A stretch of DNA of 38,466 nt from an uncultured Bacteroidia bacterium (GTDB taxonomy: Bacteria; Bacteroidota; Bacteroidia; Bacteroidales; F082): the NCBI GenBank assembly GCA_913009755.1, contig CAJVWU010000037.1:1-38466 (forward strand), in the 5' to 3' direction. The position numbers were made by a program, and so were the translations under genes. Within the stretch, counting starts at the first letter, position 1. Each line of letters opens with the position of its first letter. This document shows positions 8,007 through 16,876 of this stretch, piece by piece. The notes under the pieces are model-generated. The model ran no database searches. It was not told where the DNA came from and saw only the letters and a program-made list of their open reading frames with translations.

Positions 8007-9119
8007 ATGAGCGAAAAGCAAAAAACTTATTTTGAGATTGCCGTAGAAAAAGGCTACTCACGGCGCGACTTTATGAAGTTCAGCGCCATGATAGCAGCCA
8101 TGCTCGGCCTTGAATCAAGTGCTATTGGAAAGGTTGCCAAAGCGCTGGAGACAAAAACCCGTTTGCCCGTCATCTGGTTACACGGGCAGGAATGTACCTG
8201 TTGCAGCGAATCTTTTATCCGGAGTTCGCATCCGCTGGTTGCCGATATCATTCTGGATAAGATTTCTCTGGACTATACGGAAACCCTTATGGCCCCTGCC
8301 GGATATCAGGCAGAAAAATCTTTGACGGATACGATGGAAAAATACAAAGGAAAATACATCCTTGCCGTTGAAGGGTCAATTCCCGTAAATAATGAAGGAG
8401 TGTATTGCTGTATCGGTGGCAAGACCTTTGAAAACATTGTAACGGAGGTTGCCGATGGGGCTAAAGCTGTTATTGCCTGGGGAAATTGTGCATCAGCAGG
8501 CTGTGTCCAGGCAGCCAGACCTAATCCGACCGGGGCAACACCCATCTATAAAATGATCAAGGGCAAGCCCATCATTAATGCACAGGGATGTCCCCCCATT
8601 GCCGATATTATGGCCGGGATTTTGGTTTATATTCTTACTTTCGACGCCCTGCCCGAATTAGACAGGTTGGGCCGCCCGAAATCATTTTATTCAAAACGGG
8701 TACACGACACCTGCTATCGCCGTCCTAATTATGATGCCGGTTTGTTCGTTGAATCGTTCGACGATGAAAATGCCAAACAAGGTTATTGTCTTTATAAAAT
8801 GGGCTGCCGCGGACCGGTTACTTACAACGCATGTGGGGTAACCCAATGGAACAATGGCGTTAGTTTCCCCATTCGTTCAGGCCATCCCTGCCTTGGTTGC
8901 AGCGAAGCCAATTTCTGGGACAATGGCCCGTTCTACCGTCATTTAACCAATATCCCGGGATTTGGCATTGAGTCCACTGCCGACAAAGTTGGCCTCGGAC
9001 TGGGTATAGCTACCGGCGTAGGCCTTGTGGCCCATGCCATTTCAACAAATATCAGAAAACGTCAGTTAATTAAAAAAAAGGAATGTAATCCGGAAATGGA
9101 TAAAACCAACGAATCATAA
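8007..9119 (+). CDS. hyaA: [NiFe] hydrogenase small subunit, O2-tolerant group 1d type
   Basis: The 370-aa protein carries electrons from the NiFe site through three Fe-S clusters. A Tat signal (SRRDFMK, residues 18-24) precedes the mature part. Comparison with remembered E. coli HyaA shows a constant offset of 46. Proximal-cluster cysteines are C63, C66, C161 and C195, plus the two extra ones, C65 (in ECTCCSES) and C166 (in GNCASAGC), that define the oxygen-tolerant [4Fe-3S] cluster. Distal ligands are H233, C236, C261 and C267. Medial ligands are C276, C295 and C298. A C-terminal hydrophobic helix (about 328-347) anchors it in the membrane. The large subunit starts 14 bp downstream. It should work as a periplasmic H2-uptake enzyme. 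Confidence 0.95.
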   Translation: MSEKQKTYFEIAVEKGYSRRDFMKFSAMIAAMLGLESSAIGKVAKALETKTRLPVIWLHGQECTCCSESFIRSSHPLVADIILDKISLDYTETLMAPAGYQAEKSLTDTMEKYKGKYILAVEGSIPVNNEGVYCCIGGKTFENIVTEVADGAKAVIAWGNCASAGCVQAARPNPTGATPIYKMIKGKPIINAQGCPPIADIMAGILVYILTFDALPELDRLGRPKSFYSKRVHDTCYRRPNYDAGLFVESFDDENAKQGYCLYKMGCRGPVTYNACGVTQWNNGVSFPIRSGHPCLGCSEANFWDNGPFYRHLTNIPGFGIESTADKVGLGLGIATGVGLVAHAISTNIRKRQLIKKKECNPEMDKTNES

Positions 9120-9133
9120 AAAGGAGAAATAAT

Positions 9134-10852
9134 ATGGAAAAAAGAATAGTAGTTGACCCGATTACAAGAATCGAAGGACATTTAAGGGTTGAAGTAGAAA
9201 TAAAAAACAATACAATTGTTGATGCCTATTGCTCCGGGACCATGGTCCGCGGAATAGAGATCATCCTAAAAGGCCGTGACCCGCGTGACGCGTGGGCTTT
9301 CACCGAAAGGGTTTGCGGTGTTTGTACAACCGTTCATGCACTGGCCTCATGCCGTACGGTTGAAAATGCCCTGGGCATCGTGATACCCCCCAATGCCGAG
9401 CTGGTCCGCAACCTGATGTTTTGTGCACAAATGATGCAGGATCATGTGGTTCATTTTTATCATCTCGCTGCACTCGACTGGGTAGATGTGGTTTCTGCCC
9501 TGAGTGCCGATCCGAAAGCCACTTCGCAACTGGCGATGAGTATTTCCCCGTGGCCCAAAAGTTCGATTGGCTATTATAAAGATGTTCAAAACCGGATTAA
9601 AAAATTTGTGGAAAGCGGACAACTGGGCATTTTCGCCAATGGCTACTGGGGCAACAAAGCCTATAAGCTGCCACCCGAAGCCAACCTGATGGCCGTTGCC
9701 CACTATCTTGAAGCCCTTGAATGGCAGAAAGAAATAGTGAAAGTGCATGCCATCTTCGGCGGTAAAAACCCGCATCCCAATTACCTGGTCGGAGGAGTTC
9801 CGGCAGCCATTAACATCAACGGTGTAAATGCATTGAACAGCGAACGTTTTGCTTATGTAAAACAACTGCTTGACAATGCAAAGACGTTTATTGATCAAGT
9901 CTATATTCCCGACCTGCTTGCCATAGCTTCATTTTATAAAGAATGGGGGGCCATAGGGGGCGGACTGGAAAACTATCTTGTTTACGGCGACCTGCCCACC
10001 AACGGGTTTAATGACCCCAGCAGCTACAAGTTCCCCAGGGGCATAATCATGGGAAGGGATCTGAGCAAGGTTCATGAAGTGGACACTTCCGATCCGGAAC
10101 AGATTAAGGAATACATTGCCCATTCATGGTATGACTACGATACCGGTAACAAAAGCGGGAAACATCCCTGGAAAGGGGAAACAAAACTTGACTATACAGG
10201 GCCAAAACCACCGTATAAATATCTGAATGTTAAAGATAAGTACAGTTGGATGAAGACCCCGCGATGGAAAGGCAACCCGATGGAAGTAGGCCCGCTGGCA
10301 CGTATGCTGGTAGGTTATGCCTCGGGGCGCAAGGAATTTCAGGAGGTGGTCAATGCAGCACTTACCAAGCTCAATGTTCCCGTAACAGCTTTGTTCTCCA
10401 CATTGGGCCGCACGGCAGCCCGTGGCCTCGAAACGCAATTGGTGGCCGGCTGGGCACAGGAATTTTTCGATCAGCTTATCAGCAACATCAAGAAAGGTGA
10501 CACCCGGCTGCATTCCAATTATATGTGGGAACCCAAAGACTGGCCGCAAGAAGCCAAAGGGGTCGGCATGACCGAAGCGCCACGAGGTGCCCTGGCACAT
10601 TGGATCATCATCAAAAACCAGGCGATTGACAATTACCAACTGGTGGTCCCCAGTACATGGAATGCATCACCACGCGATGCCAAAGGCCAAATGTCGGCTT
10701 ATGAGGCTGCTTTGATCGGCACCCCGGTTTCTAACCCCGAGCAACCCCTTGAACTGCTTCGGACAATCCATTCTTTCGACCCGTGTATTGCCTGTGCGGT
10801 ACATGTGTATGATGAAAAAGGAAGTTATGTTCACCAAGTTCAAACCTTTTAG
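9134..10852 (+). CDS. hyaB: [NiFe] hydrogenase large subunit
   Basis: The 572-aa catalytic subunit oxidises H2 at a NiFe(CN)2CO centre. Nickel-binding motifs are complete: ERVCGVCTTVHA (C61, C64) near the N-terminus and DPCIACAVH (C551, C554) near the C-terminus. The RIEGHLRVEVE and RGIEIILKGRDPRDAW blocks are typical of group 1 enzymes. A 15-residue tail after H557 should be removed by the HyaD-type protease (gene at 13679) once Ni is inserted. It has no signal peptide and is exported with the Tat-bearing small subunit. AAAAAGGAG before the start is a rare good Shine-Dalgarno-like sequence here. Confidence 0.96.
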   Translation: MEKRIVVDPITRIEGHLRVEVEIKNNTIVDAYCSGTMVRGIEIILKGRDPRDAWAFTERVCGVCTTVHALASCRTVENALGIVIPPNAELVRNLMFCAQMMQDHVVHFYHLAALDWVDVVSALSADPKATSQLAMSISPWPKSSIGYYKDVQNRIKKFVESGQLGIFANGYWGNKAYKLPPEANLMAVAHYLEALEWQKEIVKVHAIFGGKNPHPNYLVGGVPAAININGVNALNSERFAYVKQLLDNAKTFIDQVYIPDLLAIASFYKEWGAIGGGLENYLVYGDLPTNGFNDPSSYKFPRGIIMGRDLSKVHEVDTSDPEQIKEYIAHSWYDYDTGNKSGKHPWKGETKLDYTGPKPPYKYLNVKDKYSWMKTPRWKGNPMEVGPLARMLVGYASGRKEFQEVVNAALTKLNVPVTALFSTLGRTAARGLETQLVAGWAQEFFDQLISNIKKGDTRLHSNYMWEPKDWPQEAKGVGMTEAPRGALAHWIIIKNQAIDNYQLVVPSTWNASPRDAKGQMSAYEAALIGTPVSNPEQPLELLRTIHSFDPCIACAVHVYDEKGSYVHQVQTF

Positions 10853-10854
10853 TT

Positions 10855-11571
10855 ATGCGTGTAAATAATAACATAACCAAAACGTTAATGCACCCCGTCT
10901 ATGTCTGGGAGCTTCCGGTGCGCTTTTTCCACTGGATTGATGCATTAGCTATTGTTGCACTGGCTATAACCGGTTTTTTGATCGGTAACCCACCTGCCAT
11001 TCAAAGTTCTATGGAAGCGAGTAACAGTTATTGGTTCGGCACGATCAGAGTTGTCCATTTTATTGCTGCCTATGTATTCCTTTTCAATTTTGTAATAAGG
11101 ATTTATTGGGGATTTGTAGGTAACCGCTTCGCCAATTGGAAAAACTTTATCCCATATAGAAAGAAGCAATGGCATGATATATGGGAGATCATCCGTGTGG
11201 ATGTTCTTCAGATTAAATGCGAGGACAATCCAAATCTCGGGCACAATGCACTGGCAAGCTTTACCTATTTCCTTGTTTTCCTCGTTTTCCTGTTGCAGGT
11301 ATTAACCGGTTTTGGAATTTATTCTGCATCAAGCGGTGCCTGGTTTTCATCTTTATTCACCTGGGTACCGGTATTGTTCGGAGGAGATATGCTAACCCGT
11401 AATATCCATCACATCCTGATGTGGTTCTTTGCCATATTTGCCATGATTCATGTTTATCTCGTGTTTTACCACGATTACATTGACTGGAACGGAACGACAT
11501 CATCCATGATCGGTGGATGGAAATTCCAGGAAGAAGGAAAAGAAGAAAGGGAAAAAGAACTGGAGAAATAA
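10855..11571 (+). CDS. hyaC: Hydrogenase b-type cytochrome subunit
   Basis: The 238-aa integral membrane protein takes electrons from the small subunit to the quinone pool. Four transmembrane helices are evident. Candidate haem ligands are H26 (RFFHWID), H68 (RVVHFI), H185/H186 (NIHHILMW) and H199 (MIHVYLVF), matching the HyaC/HupC family. The C-terminus is a charged tail. It starts 2 bp after the large-subunit stop, in the same operon, and a strong terminator follows at 11601. The usual start in the family would also allow the inner ATG at 10888. Confidence 0.93.
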   Translation: MRVNNNITKTLMHPVYVWELPVRFFHWIDALAIVALAITGFLIGNPPAIQSSMEASNSYWFGTIRVVHFIAAYVFLFNFVIRIYWGFVGNRFANWKNFIPYRKKQWHDIWEIIRVDVLQIKCEDNPNLGHNALASFTYFLVFLVFLLQVLTGFGIYSASSGAWFSSLFTWVPVLFGGDMLTRNIHHILMWFFAIFAMIHVYLVFYHDYIDWNGTTSSMIGGWKFQEEGKEEREKELEK

Positions 11572-11597
11572 ATGTTGTGCCTGTTTTTTTACTTAAA

Positions 11598-12857
11598 TCA
11601 GAAGGCTGCTTCAAACGGGGCAGCCTTCTTTTCTAATCTTTTATTTTTTGCAGAAGATAACCTGAATCGCCTGTACCTCACGCTAAACATCACAAATATG
11701 ATCAGTATTGCGCCGATAGCCACTACCGAATAATCCAGTATAAGCTGAGTAAGCCGGTTTCCCCATACTTCATAAATATTTCCCCCCAGCAAAATGATCC
11801 CTGCAATAAAAATTATTTTTTCCCATAATTTCATAACCCTGAATAACCTCAGGTTGGCCACGATTGCAGGAACAAGAAACAGAAATGCATTCTCGTTTGT
11901 AAATGCCAGCAAAGGGATAAGGGCCACAAGCAAAGCAAGGTCTTCCTGCCCGGCAAACCCTAACCCCTCCCCCATCTTGATAAACCACAGAACAGCCAGA
12001 CCCAGACCGGCCAGTACAAGCATCTGATAGATTATTGTTCCTGCCTTACTTAGTTCAACAATCCTCAGCGGGGTGTACCGGTATAAAACAGAAAACAGGG
12101 TGTGGTCTGCTGCCGCCCCCAACGCCTGTTTATTGCCCATTTCGGCAATTATTTCGGTAAGCCAGCCTTTTAACTGCCCTATATAAAAAGAAACATCGTA
12201 AAAAATTAACGGGATGAGAAACAAAAAAACAGAAATAGCAACGAAATACAACAATGCCTTTGTTTGGCGTTTTAACAGCAGATAAGGAATGAAAATCAAC
12301 CCGAAAGGTTTGATAAAAATACTAAGTGCCAGGCTGAGCGCTATCTGAAATGGCCTTTGCTTTACAAATGCCAATATCATCCATAAATAGAAAACCAGGA
12401 GCACCCAGTTGACCTGGCCCAGAAACAGTTCCCTGATGATGTGAACCGACACGGCTGCAAATGAAATCAGTATTAAATTGTTAAACCGTAACGGGCTGTG
12501 ATCCCGAATTTCCTGCAAAAACAGTTTGCCCAAAAGATAATACGCCGTTACGACCAGCAGACTGAGCAACAGCCAGTATAAAACTTTGGCAGTAAATAAA
12601 TGAAACAAAACAAACGGTGTAAAATAAAGAGCTGATGTCGGGGAATATTTGAACACAAAATGGCCATCGGCTTTTACCTGATATAAATTGCTCCCGTGTA
12701 TTATCCGCTCTGCAGCGTTGTAAAACACCTTGAAATCGGTCATGCTCAGTCCATGGTTCCTTATCTCGGGAAAAATATAGATTACACAGAACAGCCCGAT
12801 GACTAAAAGGCTTATGAACCATTTCCTTTTGTACACTGTGGAGAAATTATTTAACAT
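11598..12857 (-). CDS. GT87-family (DUF2029) membrane glycosyltransferase
   Basis: From the ATG at 12857 the protein has 419 aa and roughly ten hydrophobic segments. The GT-C fold signature near the N-terminus, MTDFKVFYNAAERIIHGSNL, is the typical loop of GT87/DUF2029 polyprenyl-phosphate-sugar-dependent transferases. It probably adds a mannose-like or related sugar to a lipid or surface glycan. The longer frame to 12935 is rejected because it would run through the terminator of the gene upstream and past the TATATTTG box at 12878. The last residues (KKAAPFEAAF) are encoded by the terminator hairpin at 11601-11628. Confidence 0.8.
   Translation of the reverse strand: MLNNFSTVYKRKWFISLLVIGLFCVIYIFPEIRNHGLSMTDFKVFYNAAERIIHGSNLYQVKADGHFVFKYSPTSALYFTPFVLFHLFTAKVLYWLLLSLLVVTAYYLLGKLFLQEIRDHSPLRFNNLILISFAAVSVHIIRELFLGQVNWVLLVFYLWMILAFVKQRPFQIALSLALSIFIKPFGLIFIPYLLLKRQTKALLYFVAISVFLFLIPLIFYDVSFYIGQLKGWLTEIIAEMGNKQALGAAADHTLFSVLYRYTPLRIVELSKAGTIIYQMLVLAGLGLAVLWFIKMGEGLGFAGQEDLALLVALIPLLAFTNENAFLFLVPAIVANLRLFRVMKLWEKIIFIAGIILLGGNIYEVWGNRLTQLILDYSVVAIGAILIIFVMFSVRYRRFRLSSAKNKRLEKKAAPFEAAF
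11601..11628. terminator. Bidirectional terminator, 9-bp stem
   Basis: GAAGGCTGC (11601-11609) pairs perfectly with GCAGCCTTC (11620-11628) around a 10-nt loop, with TTTTCT after it on the plus strand. It ends the hydrogenase operon. It also covers the last codons of the convergent GT87 gene. Confidence 0.75.
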
Positions 12858-12877
12858 TTCCTGATTTTTGGCCAATG

Positions 12878-12885
12878 CAAATATA
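12878..12885 (-). promoter_or_regulatory. -7 box TATATTTG for GT87 gene
   Basis: On the minus strand TATATTTG lies 20 bp upstream of the ATG at 12857 and just after the terminator hairpin of the preceding gene. This marks an independent transcription unit. Confidence 0.6.
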
Positions 12886-12891
12886 AAAAAA

Positions 12892-12915
12892 GGCTGACCG
12901 GCAATCCGGTCAGCC
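12892..12915. terminator. Terminator, 10-bp stem with CAAT loop
   Basis: GGCTGACCGG (12892-12901) pairs with CCGGTCAGCC (12906-12915). It is flanked by A7 on the left and T5 on the right, so it works in either direction. It ends the minus-strand small gene at 12941. Confidence 0.85.
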
Positions 12916-12940
12916 TTTTTCTGGTTATAAACCACTTTAT

Positions 12941-13195
12941 TTAAGCAAGGCTCTTTTCCAGATCGGTAATGATTTTCTTATTTACTTTTCGCGGGTTTTG
13001 GGCTTTGAAAGCTTTTAGCTCCTGAAGTGCTGCATGACCGTATTCAATCAGCCCGACAGGATTTTTATCATGGTCGTAGCTTCCGATGCAATATTCCAGT
13101 TTCGATTGCAAACCGGCGTATTCTTTTTTATTGATTTTTGCGAATGCCTGCGTGGCGGCTTCGCATGCGTTTCTGAATTTTTCTGTGTTCATCAT
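12941..13195 (-). CDS. Small (84 aa) conserved-looking unknown protein
   Basis: From the ATG at 13195 (or 13192) this encodes an 84-aa soluble, mostly helical protein (MMNTEKFRNACEAATQAFA... ending KIITDLEKSLA) that I do not recognise. A longer frame to 13450 is rejected because a good promoter (13230-13258) lies inside it and the added residues look random. It is monocistronic: own promoter, own terminator at 12892. The motif GSYDHDKNPVGLIEYGHAAL is rich in polar and His/Asp residues, but no function can be claimed. Confidence 0.65.
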   Translation of the reverse strand: MMNTEKFRNACEAATQAFAKINKKEYAGLQSKLEYCIGSYDHDKNPVGLIEYGHAALQELKAFKAQNPRKVNKKIITDLEKSLA

Positions 13196-13229
13196 GGTTT
13201 TTCTATTTATTGGGTTAAAACTAAGCGCG

Positions 13230-13258
13230 CAAAAATAGAAAAGTATGTTAACTGCAAA
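13230..13258 (-). promoter_or_regulatory. Promoter TTTG-N17-TATTTTTG for the small gene
   Basis: On the minus strand TATTTTTG (13230-13237) matches TAnnTTTG, and TTTG (13255-13258) is 17 bp upstream. The box is 34 bp before the ATG at 13195. Confidence 0.6.
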
Positions 13259-13678
13259 ACACATCCCTGTTAAATCAATGTTAAATAATCCCAAATCATT
13301 CCGGATGAAACAAAAAGCGCACAAAAGGCATGTTTGTAACGATTGCATAAAACCGGAATTCTCTCTCGTCGTCCTCCCATCCATATTCCTCATGATGAGA
13401 TTGTTTTTTTTGCGACATTTGCTAAAGCAAAAAATGAACACAATTAACACCCGATGGCAGCACCTATTCCCGGAATGTTACCGGCGGTACGATAACAGAA
13501 GGACAAGCATCTCATCCTGTACGTTTTATCAAAAGATAGCTTATTGGCATAAAACCCTGTATATTTTGAACAACCGCACTTGATTGTGATTTCAGGGCGG
13601 TTGGTTTTCTATTTTCAGGTTATCCGGTGGATTGCCAAACTTTTCTTTACTTTTATCCCACAATAATCGAATGATCCA
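13259..13678. other. Non-coding spacer between divergent genes
   Basis: No reading frame here looks like protein. A hairpin CAACCGC (13571-13577) / GCGGTTG (13597-13603) and a weak -7-like TACTTTTA (13648-13655), 23 bp before the hyaD start, are the only visible signals. The spacer is long for this genome and could hold a small RNA or the remains of a gene. Confidence 0.4.
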
Positions 13679-14137
13679 ATGAGTGAAGAAAAAACCTTAA
13701 TCATGGGCCTTGGCAATATCCTTTTGCAGGATGAAGGTATTGGTGTACATGTATTAAAAGAGATGGAAAAACTGGACTGGCCCGAAAATATTGAGTTACT
13801 GGATGGCGGCACCGGCGGACTGGTGCTGCTTTCGCTTTTCCAGGAATACCGGACAATGATCATCATTGACGCCACGCTCAACAATGAACCCGAAGGAAGC
13901 ATCAGTGTGATCAAACCACGGTTTGCCCGTGATTTCCCAAAATCGCTGAGCACCCATGACCTTGGCCTGAAAGACATGATCGAATCGGCCATCCTGCTGG
14001 GCAAGGTCCCGGATATAACCCTCATTACGGTTTCCATCAACCCGGAGCAGAAAATGAATATGGAGCTCTCCCCCACCCTGAAAAAACAGATACCCGAAAT
14101 TATTGAAACGGTAAAAAAGGAAGTGCTTTCGTTGTAA
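13679..14137 (+). CDS. hyaD: Hydrogenase maturation protease (HyaD/HupD type)
   Basis: The 152-aa endopeptidase removes the C-terminal tail of the large subunit after Ni insertion. The start GLGNILLQDEGIG is the family signature. Nickel-sensing residues E19 (DEGIG), D64 (IIIDAT) and H93 (STHDLGL) match E16/D62/H93 of HybD. It stands about 2.1 kb from the structural genes, separated by two minus-strand genes, so it is a separate transcript. Its only sensible substrate in view is the HyaB-like large subunit. Confidence 0.93.
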   Translation: MSEEKTLIMGLGNILLQDEGIGVHVLKEMEKLDWPENIELLDGGTGGLVLLSLFQEYRTMIIIDATLNNEPEGSISVIKPRFARDFPKSLSTHDLGLKDMIESAILLGKVPDITLITVSINPEQKMNMELSPTLKKQIPEIIETVKKEVLSL

Positions 14138-14287
14138 AAGTACGGCCTTATTATGCTGATATTTTTTACATTTTTCATCAATTTCCCTGACAAATACTAT
14201 TGATCTGTTGTATTTTCATTTTCTTTAACTTATACTAAAGTTGTATATGTATCCGTTATTTTTTAACAACACAAAAAAACAACAATT

Positions 14288-15376
14288 ATGCACCGGTCAG
14301 GTTTCACCTCCCTGTTTGTGCTTTCAGTACTAATTTTAACAACCTGGGCTTCCTGCAATAAGGATAACAGGGAAACCAAAAATGCGGAGGAGAAGTTTAC
14401 ATGGATTGAATGGAACAATACCGGAACAGACACCACGATATATTATTTGTCGGTTAACGGCAGTGATGAAAACAACGGCACGAGTGCCCAAACCGCTTTC
14501 AAAACACTTTCAAAAGCCCTGCGGAAAGTCCATGACGGAGGGAAAATACGCATCCTTCCGGGCACTTACTCTTTTTCAATTGTATTGGAAAACTGCAAAC
14601 TCCAGAACGGAATTATCATCGAAGGTTATAAGGGAATGCCTGTATTTGACGGCAAACTCAACCTGCCTGCCGGCTTGTTTTTCGACAAATGTGCCCACAT
14701 CATCATCGACAGCATTGAATTCAGAAATTATACGGATTTCGGAATTGGCGGAACATTTTGTCAGCAGATCGTGTTCAGGAACCTTATCCTGCAAGACAAC
14801 GGACATAAGGCAGAGCTTAAAGAATGGGGTGAAATGGACGGCTTCGGAATATACATTGACGAATCGGATGAGGTGCTTATCGAAGGTTGCGAAGCGACGC
14901 TGAACGGGCCCGATCCGAAAATTTTCCCTGATCCGTTGCTGGGAACAGGAATTGATACCTATCGGTTAAAAAATTCAATCATTCGTAACAACCATTCCCA
15001 CCACAATATCGGTGGGGGGCTACTGGTGGAAGATGGCGTTAACGTTATTGTTGAAGGCAATGAAATAAATGACAATGATCTGGATGCTTCTGTTGACGAT
15101 TGGTGGGATGGCGGAATATGGGTTGACGGGGGGCATGACATATTTATCCGTAACAATAATTTTCACAATAATATCGGCCCCGGTATTGAAATCAGTGATG
15201 AAGACAATCAGCATCCCACCGGATACGTTCTTGAAAACAATAGCAGCACAAACAATTATTTCGGCATCCTGATATGGAATTTCGGAACCACTGACTGGCC
15301 CGATACGAGTATCCTGATAAACAGAAACAATAATATATCTGACAATCAGCAAAAGGATGTGTGGATCATGCCGTAA
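14288..15376 (+). CDS. Lipoprotein with right-handed beta-helix repeats
   Basis: The 362-aa protein starts with a lipoprotein signal (MHRSGFTSLFVLSVLILTTW, then ASC with the acylated Cys at 23). It continues with a DUF1565-like opening (YYLSVNGSDENNGTSAQTAF... KIRILPGTY) typical of pectate-lyase-like parallel beta-helices. Repeats such as IVEGNEIND, IFIRNNNFHN and VLENNSSTNN follow. It probably binds or degrades a polysaccharide at the outer membrane; no catalytic residues can be named. A decayed attC-like site lies about 120 bp after its stop in the same orientation, so it could be an old captured cassette. Confidence 0.75.
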   Translation: MHRSGFTSLFVLSVLILTTWASCNKDNRETKNAEEKFTWIEWNNTGTDTTIYYLSVNGSDENNGTSAQTAFKTLSKALRKVHDGGKIRILPGTYSFSIVLENCKLQNGIIIEGYKGMPVFDGKLNLPAGLFFDKCAHIIIDSIEFRNYTDFGIGGTFCQQIVFRNLILQDNGHKAELKEWGEMDGFGIYIDESDEVLIEGCEATLNGPDPKIFPDPLLGTGIDTYRLKNSIIRNNHSHHNIGGGLLVEDGVNVIVEGNEINDNDLDASVDDWWDGGIWVDGGHDIFIRNNNFHNNIGPGIEISDEDNQHPTGYVLENNSSTNNYFGILIWNFGTTDWPDTSILINRNNNISDNQQKDVWIMP

Positions 15377-15498
15377 ACAGAAAGTTAACAATGCAAGTGA
15401 CATTAAACTTTCTACATTAATGAGGATTATTCAACAAGGTTTTGGAGGACATTTAAAATTAACACTTCAAATTTGATATGAATAAACAAGGCAGATAG

Positions 15499-15598
15499 CG
15501 GCACAAAAGCTATACGTAATATGGGCTTCCATGAACAATTAAAAAATGAAAGTAAAGTGAAATAAAATCCCGCACTACGGATATGCCAAACCGGCAAC
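15499..15598 (+). repeat. Decayed attC-like site
   Basis: AGCTATACGTAATATGGG (15508-15525) and CCCGCACTACGGATATGCC (15569-15587), followed by AAACC, match the arms of the cassette-array sites at 34792-34904 in sequence and order. The arms can pair with one bulge and several mismatches. The terminal R boxes (GGCAC and GGCAAC) are not complementary and lack GTT, so the site looks inactive. The rest of 15377-15628 holds nothing else recognisable. Confidence 0.6.
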
Positions 15599-15628
15599 TT
15601 TATCAAGGTTTATTTCCAGTTTTTACCG

Positions 15629-15976
15629 CTAAGGCACATCAACCACAAGTGATTTGATCTGCAGTTCTTTCCCGCAAAGCAACTCGTGATACAAACCGCC
15701 GCATTTTGGACAGGCGTCAAAAACATGCTCGATATCATATTCTTCACCGCAATCGGTGCAGTGTGCACGTGCCCTGATTTTATTGATCATTATCCTGGCA
15801 TTTTCAAGCAAGGTGTTTTTTACCGCCATTTCCAGGGCCGTGTCCAGCGCATAAAACTCAATTCCTGACAGCGTGCCGACATCCAGTACCAGTTCGTTGA
15901 TGACAGATGCATCCGCTTTTCTGGCTTCCGCTTCTGCAATCTCGATGATGCTCATGGCTATGGAAAATTCGTGCAT
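15629..15976 (-). CDS. hypA: Hydrogenase nickel incorporation protein HypA
   Basis: The 115-aa metallochaperone delivers Ni2+ to the hydrogenase large subunit together with HypB. The N-terminal MHEFSIA supplies the Ni-binding His2. The zinc site is formed by C73/C76 (CTDC) and C89/C92 (CPKC). hypB-F are not in the window and must be elsewhere. Its strand is opposite to the structural genes. Upstream, a TATTTTTG box at 16046 could be its promoter. Confidence 0.95.
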   Translation of the reverse strand: MHEFSIAMSIIEIAEAEARKADASVINELVLDVGTLSGIEFYALDTALEMAVKNTLLENARIMINKIRARAHCTDCGEEYDIEHVFDACPKCGGLYHELLCGKELQIKSLVVDVP

Positions 15977-16045
15977 ACTCAGCGGTTAACGGGTCAATTG
16001 ATAAAAAGACATTTTGAATATTTATTTTGTTTTTTAAAGACAAAG

Positions 16046-16053
16046 CAAAAATA
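16046..16053 (-). promoter_or_regulatory. -7 box TATTTTTG, candidate hypA promoter
   Basis: An exact TAnnTTTG match on the minus strand, 69 bp before the hypA ATG. No good -33 TTG accompanies it. Confidence 0.4.
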
Positions 16054-16280
16054 GCTAACTAATGCTTTTGTTAAAATAAATTTAATTTTATAATTACAAG
16101 GAACAAAAAGGATTTTGTTTTATCGGAGCTACCTGTTGATTCACCCAAAGAGTTTTTGAACCTGCCAATAATATAACATACTGTAATCACACTGTTCATC
16201 CATTATAATATAAAGGGATTATTTTGATTGACAGGATAAATCAAACGAAAGCTCAGATGAATTCATAAAAAAAAGAAATA

Positions 16281-16670
16281 TCAGTAAGGCGGCTTTTCTT
16301 CCTCCTGCTTTTTCCCGAGAAAATAATAGTTTACCAGAAACATAACGCCGATCAGAAAAGGCAGGCCAAACATGATGAGTGTGCCATACATCAAGCGGCC
16401 GGATTGAATAATAAAGAATATGACAAAGCACAGTACCAGCAACAGCAAAAGCGCACCGCCGACATTTTCCCGTTTCCAGGCAATGATCAGGACGATGATC
16501 ATCAGCAACGAAGGGATGTTGTGAACCAGAAAAGCGCCGACAGTTTCCAGGAAATTATACCCCTCATTAAAAACATCCAGGGAAAACAATCCCCAGAAAA
16601 AGATGGTTACAATCAGCAGAAAGCGCAGGGTCCAGGAGACAAAGGTGTTACCACGATCAGAAGTTTTCAT
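16281..16670 (-). CDS. Small four-helix membrane protein, unknown
   Basis: The 129-aa protein has four hydrophobic segments: WTLRFLLIVTIFFWGLFSL, IPSLLMIIVLIIAW, GALLLLLVLCFVIFFII and LIMFGLPFLIGVMFLVNYYF. A charged KKQEEEKPPY tail follows. It looks like a widespread class of small Bacteroidota inner-membrane proteins of unknown role. It stands alone between hypA and the divergent antiporter gene. Confidence 0.65.
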   Translation of the reverse strand: MKTSDRGNTFVSWTLRFLLIVTIFFWGLFSLDVFNEGYNFLETVGAFLVHNIPSLLMIIVLIIAWKRENVGGALLLLLVLCFVIFFIIQSGRLMYGTLIMFGLPFLIGVMFLVNYYFLGKKQEEEKPPY

Positions 16671-16876
16671 TGTTTATTTTTATTCGATAAATAAGTTAAA
16701 GTATTTATTTCGCATCGAAAGATACGAATAAACGTGTTAGAAGTCAAATATTTATACAACCATGACTCCGGTTTAGACAGTAATCCTGCCATGCTGTCGA
16801 ATGCGGGCGGGCATTCAGGTATTTCCAGGAATGCTTATTTTTATGTGATTTTTCAGGTCATTCAAACGTTCATATT

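Noticed and set aside
12858..12935. Longer N-terminus of the GT87 protein
   Set aside because: It would cross a strong terminator and the TATATTTG promoter.
13196..13450. Extension of the 84-aa protein
   Set aside because: A well-spaced promoter lies inside it, and the extra residues look like translated non-coding DNA.
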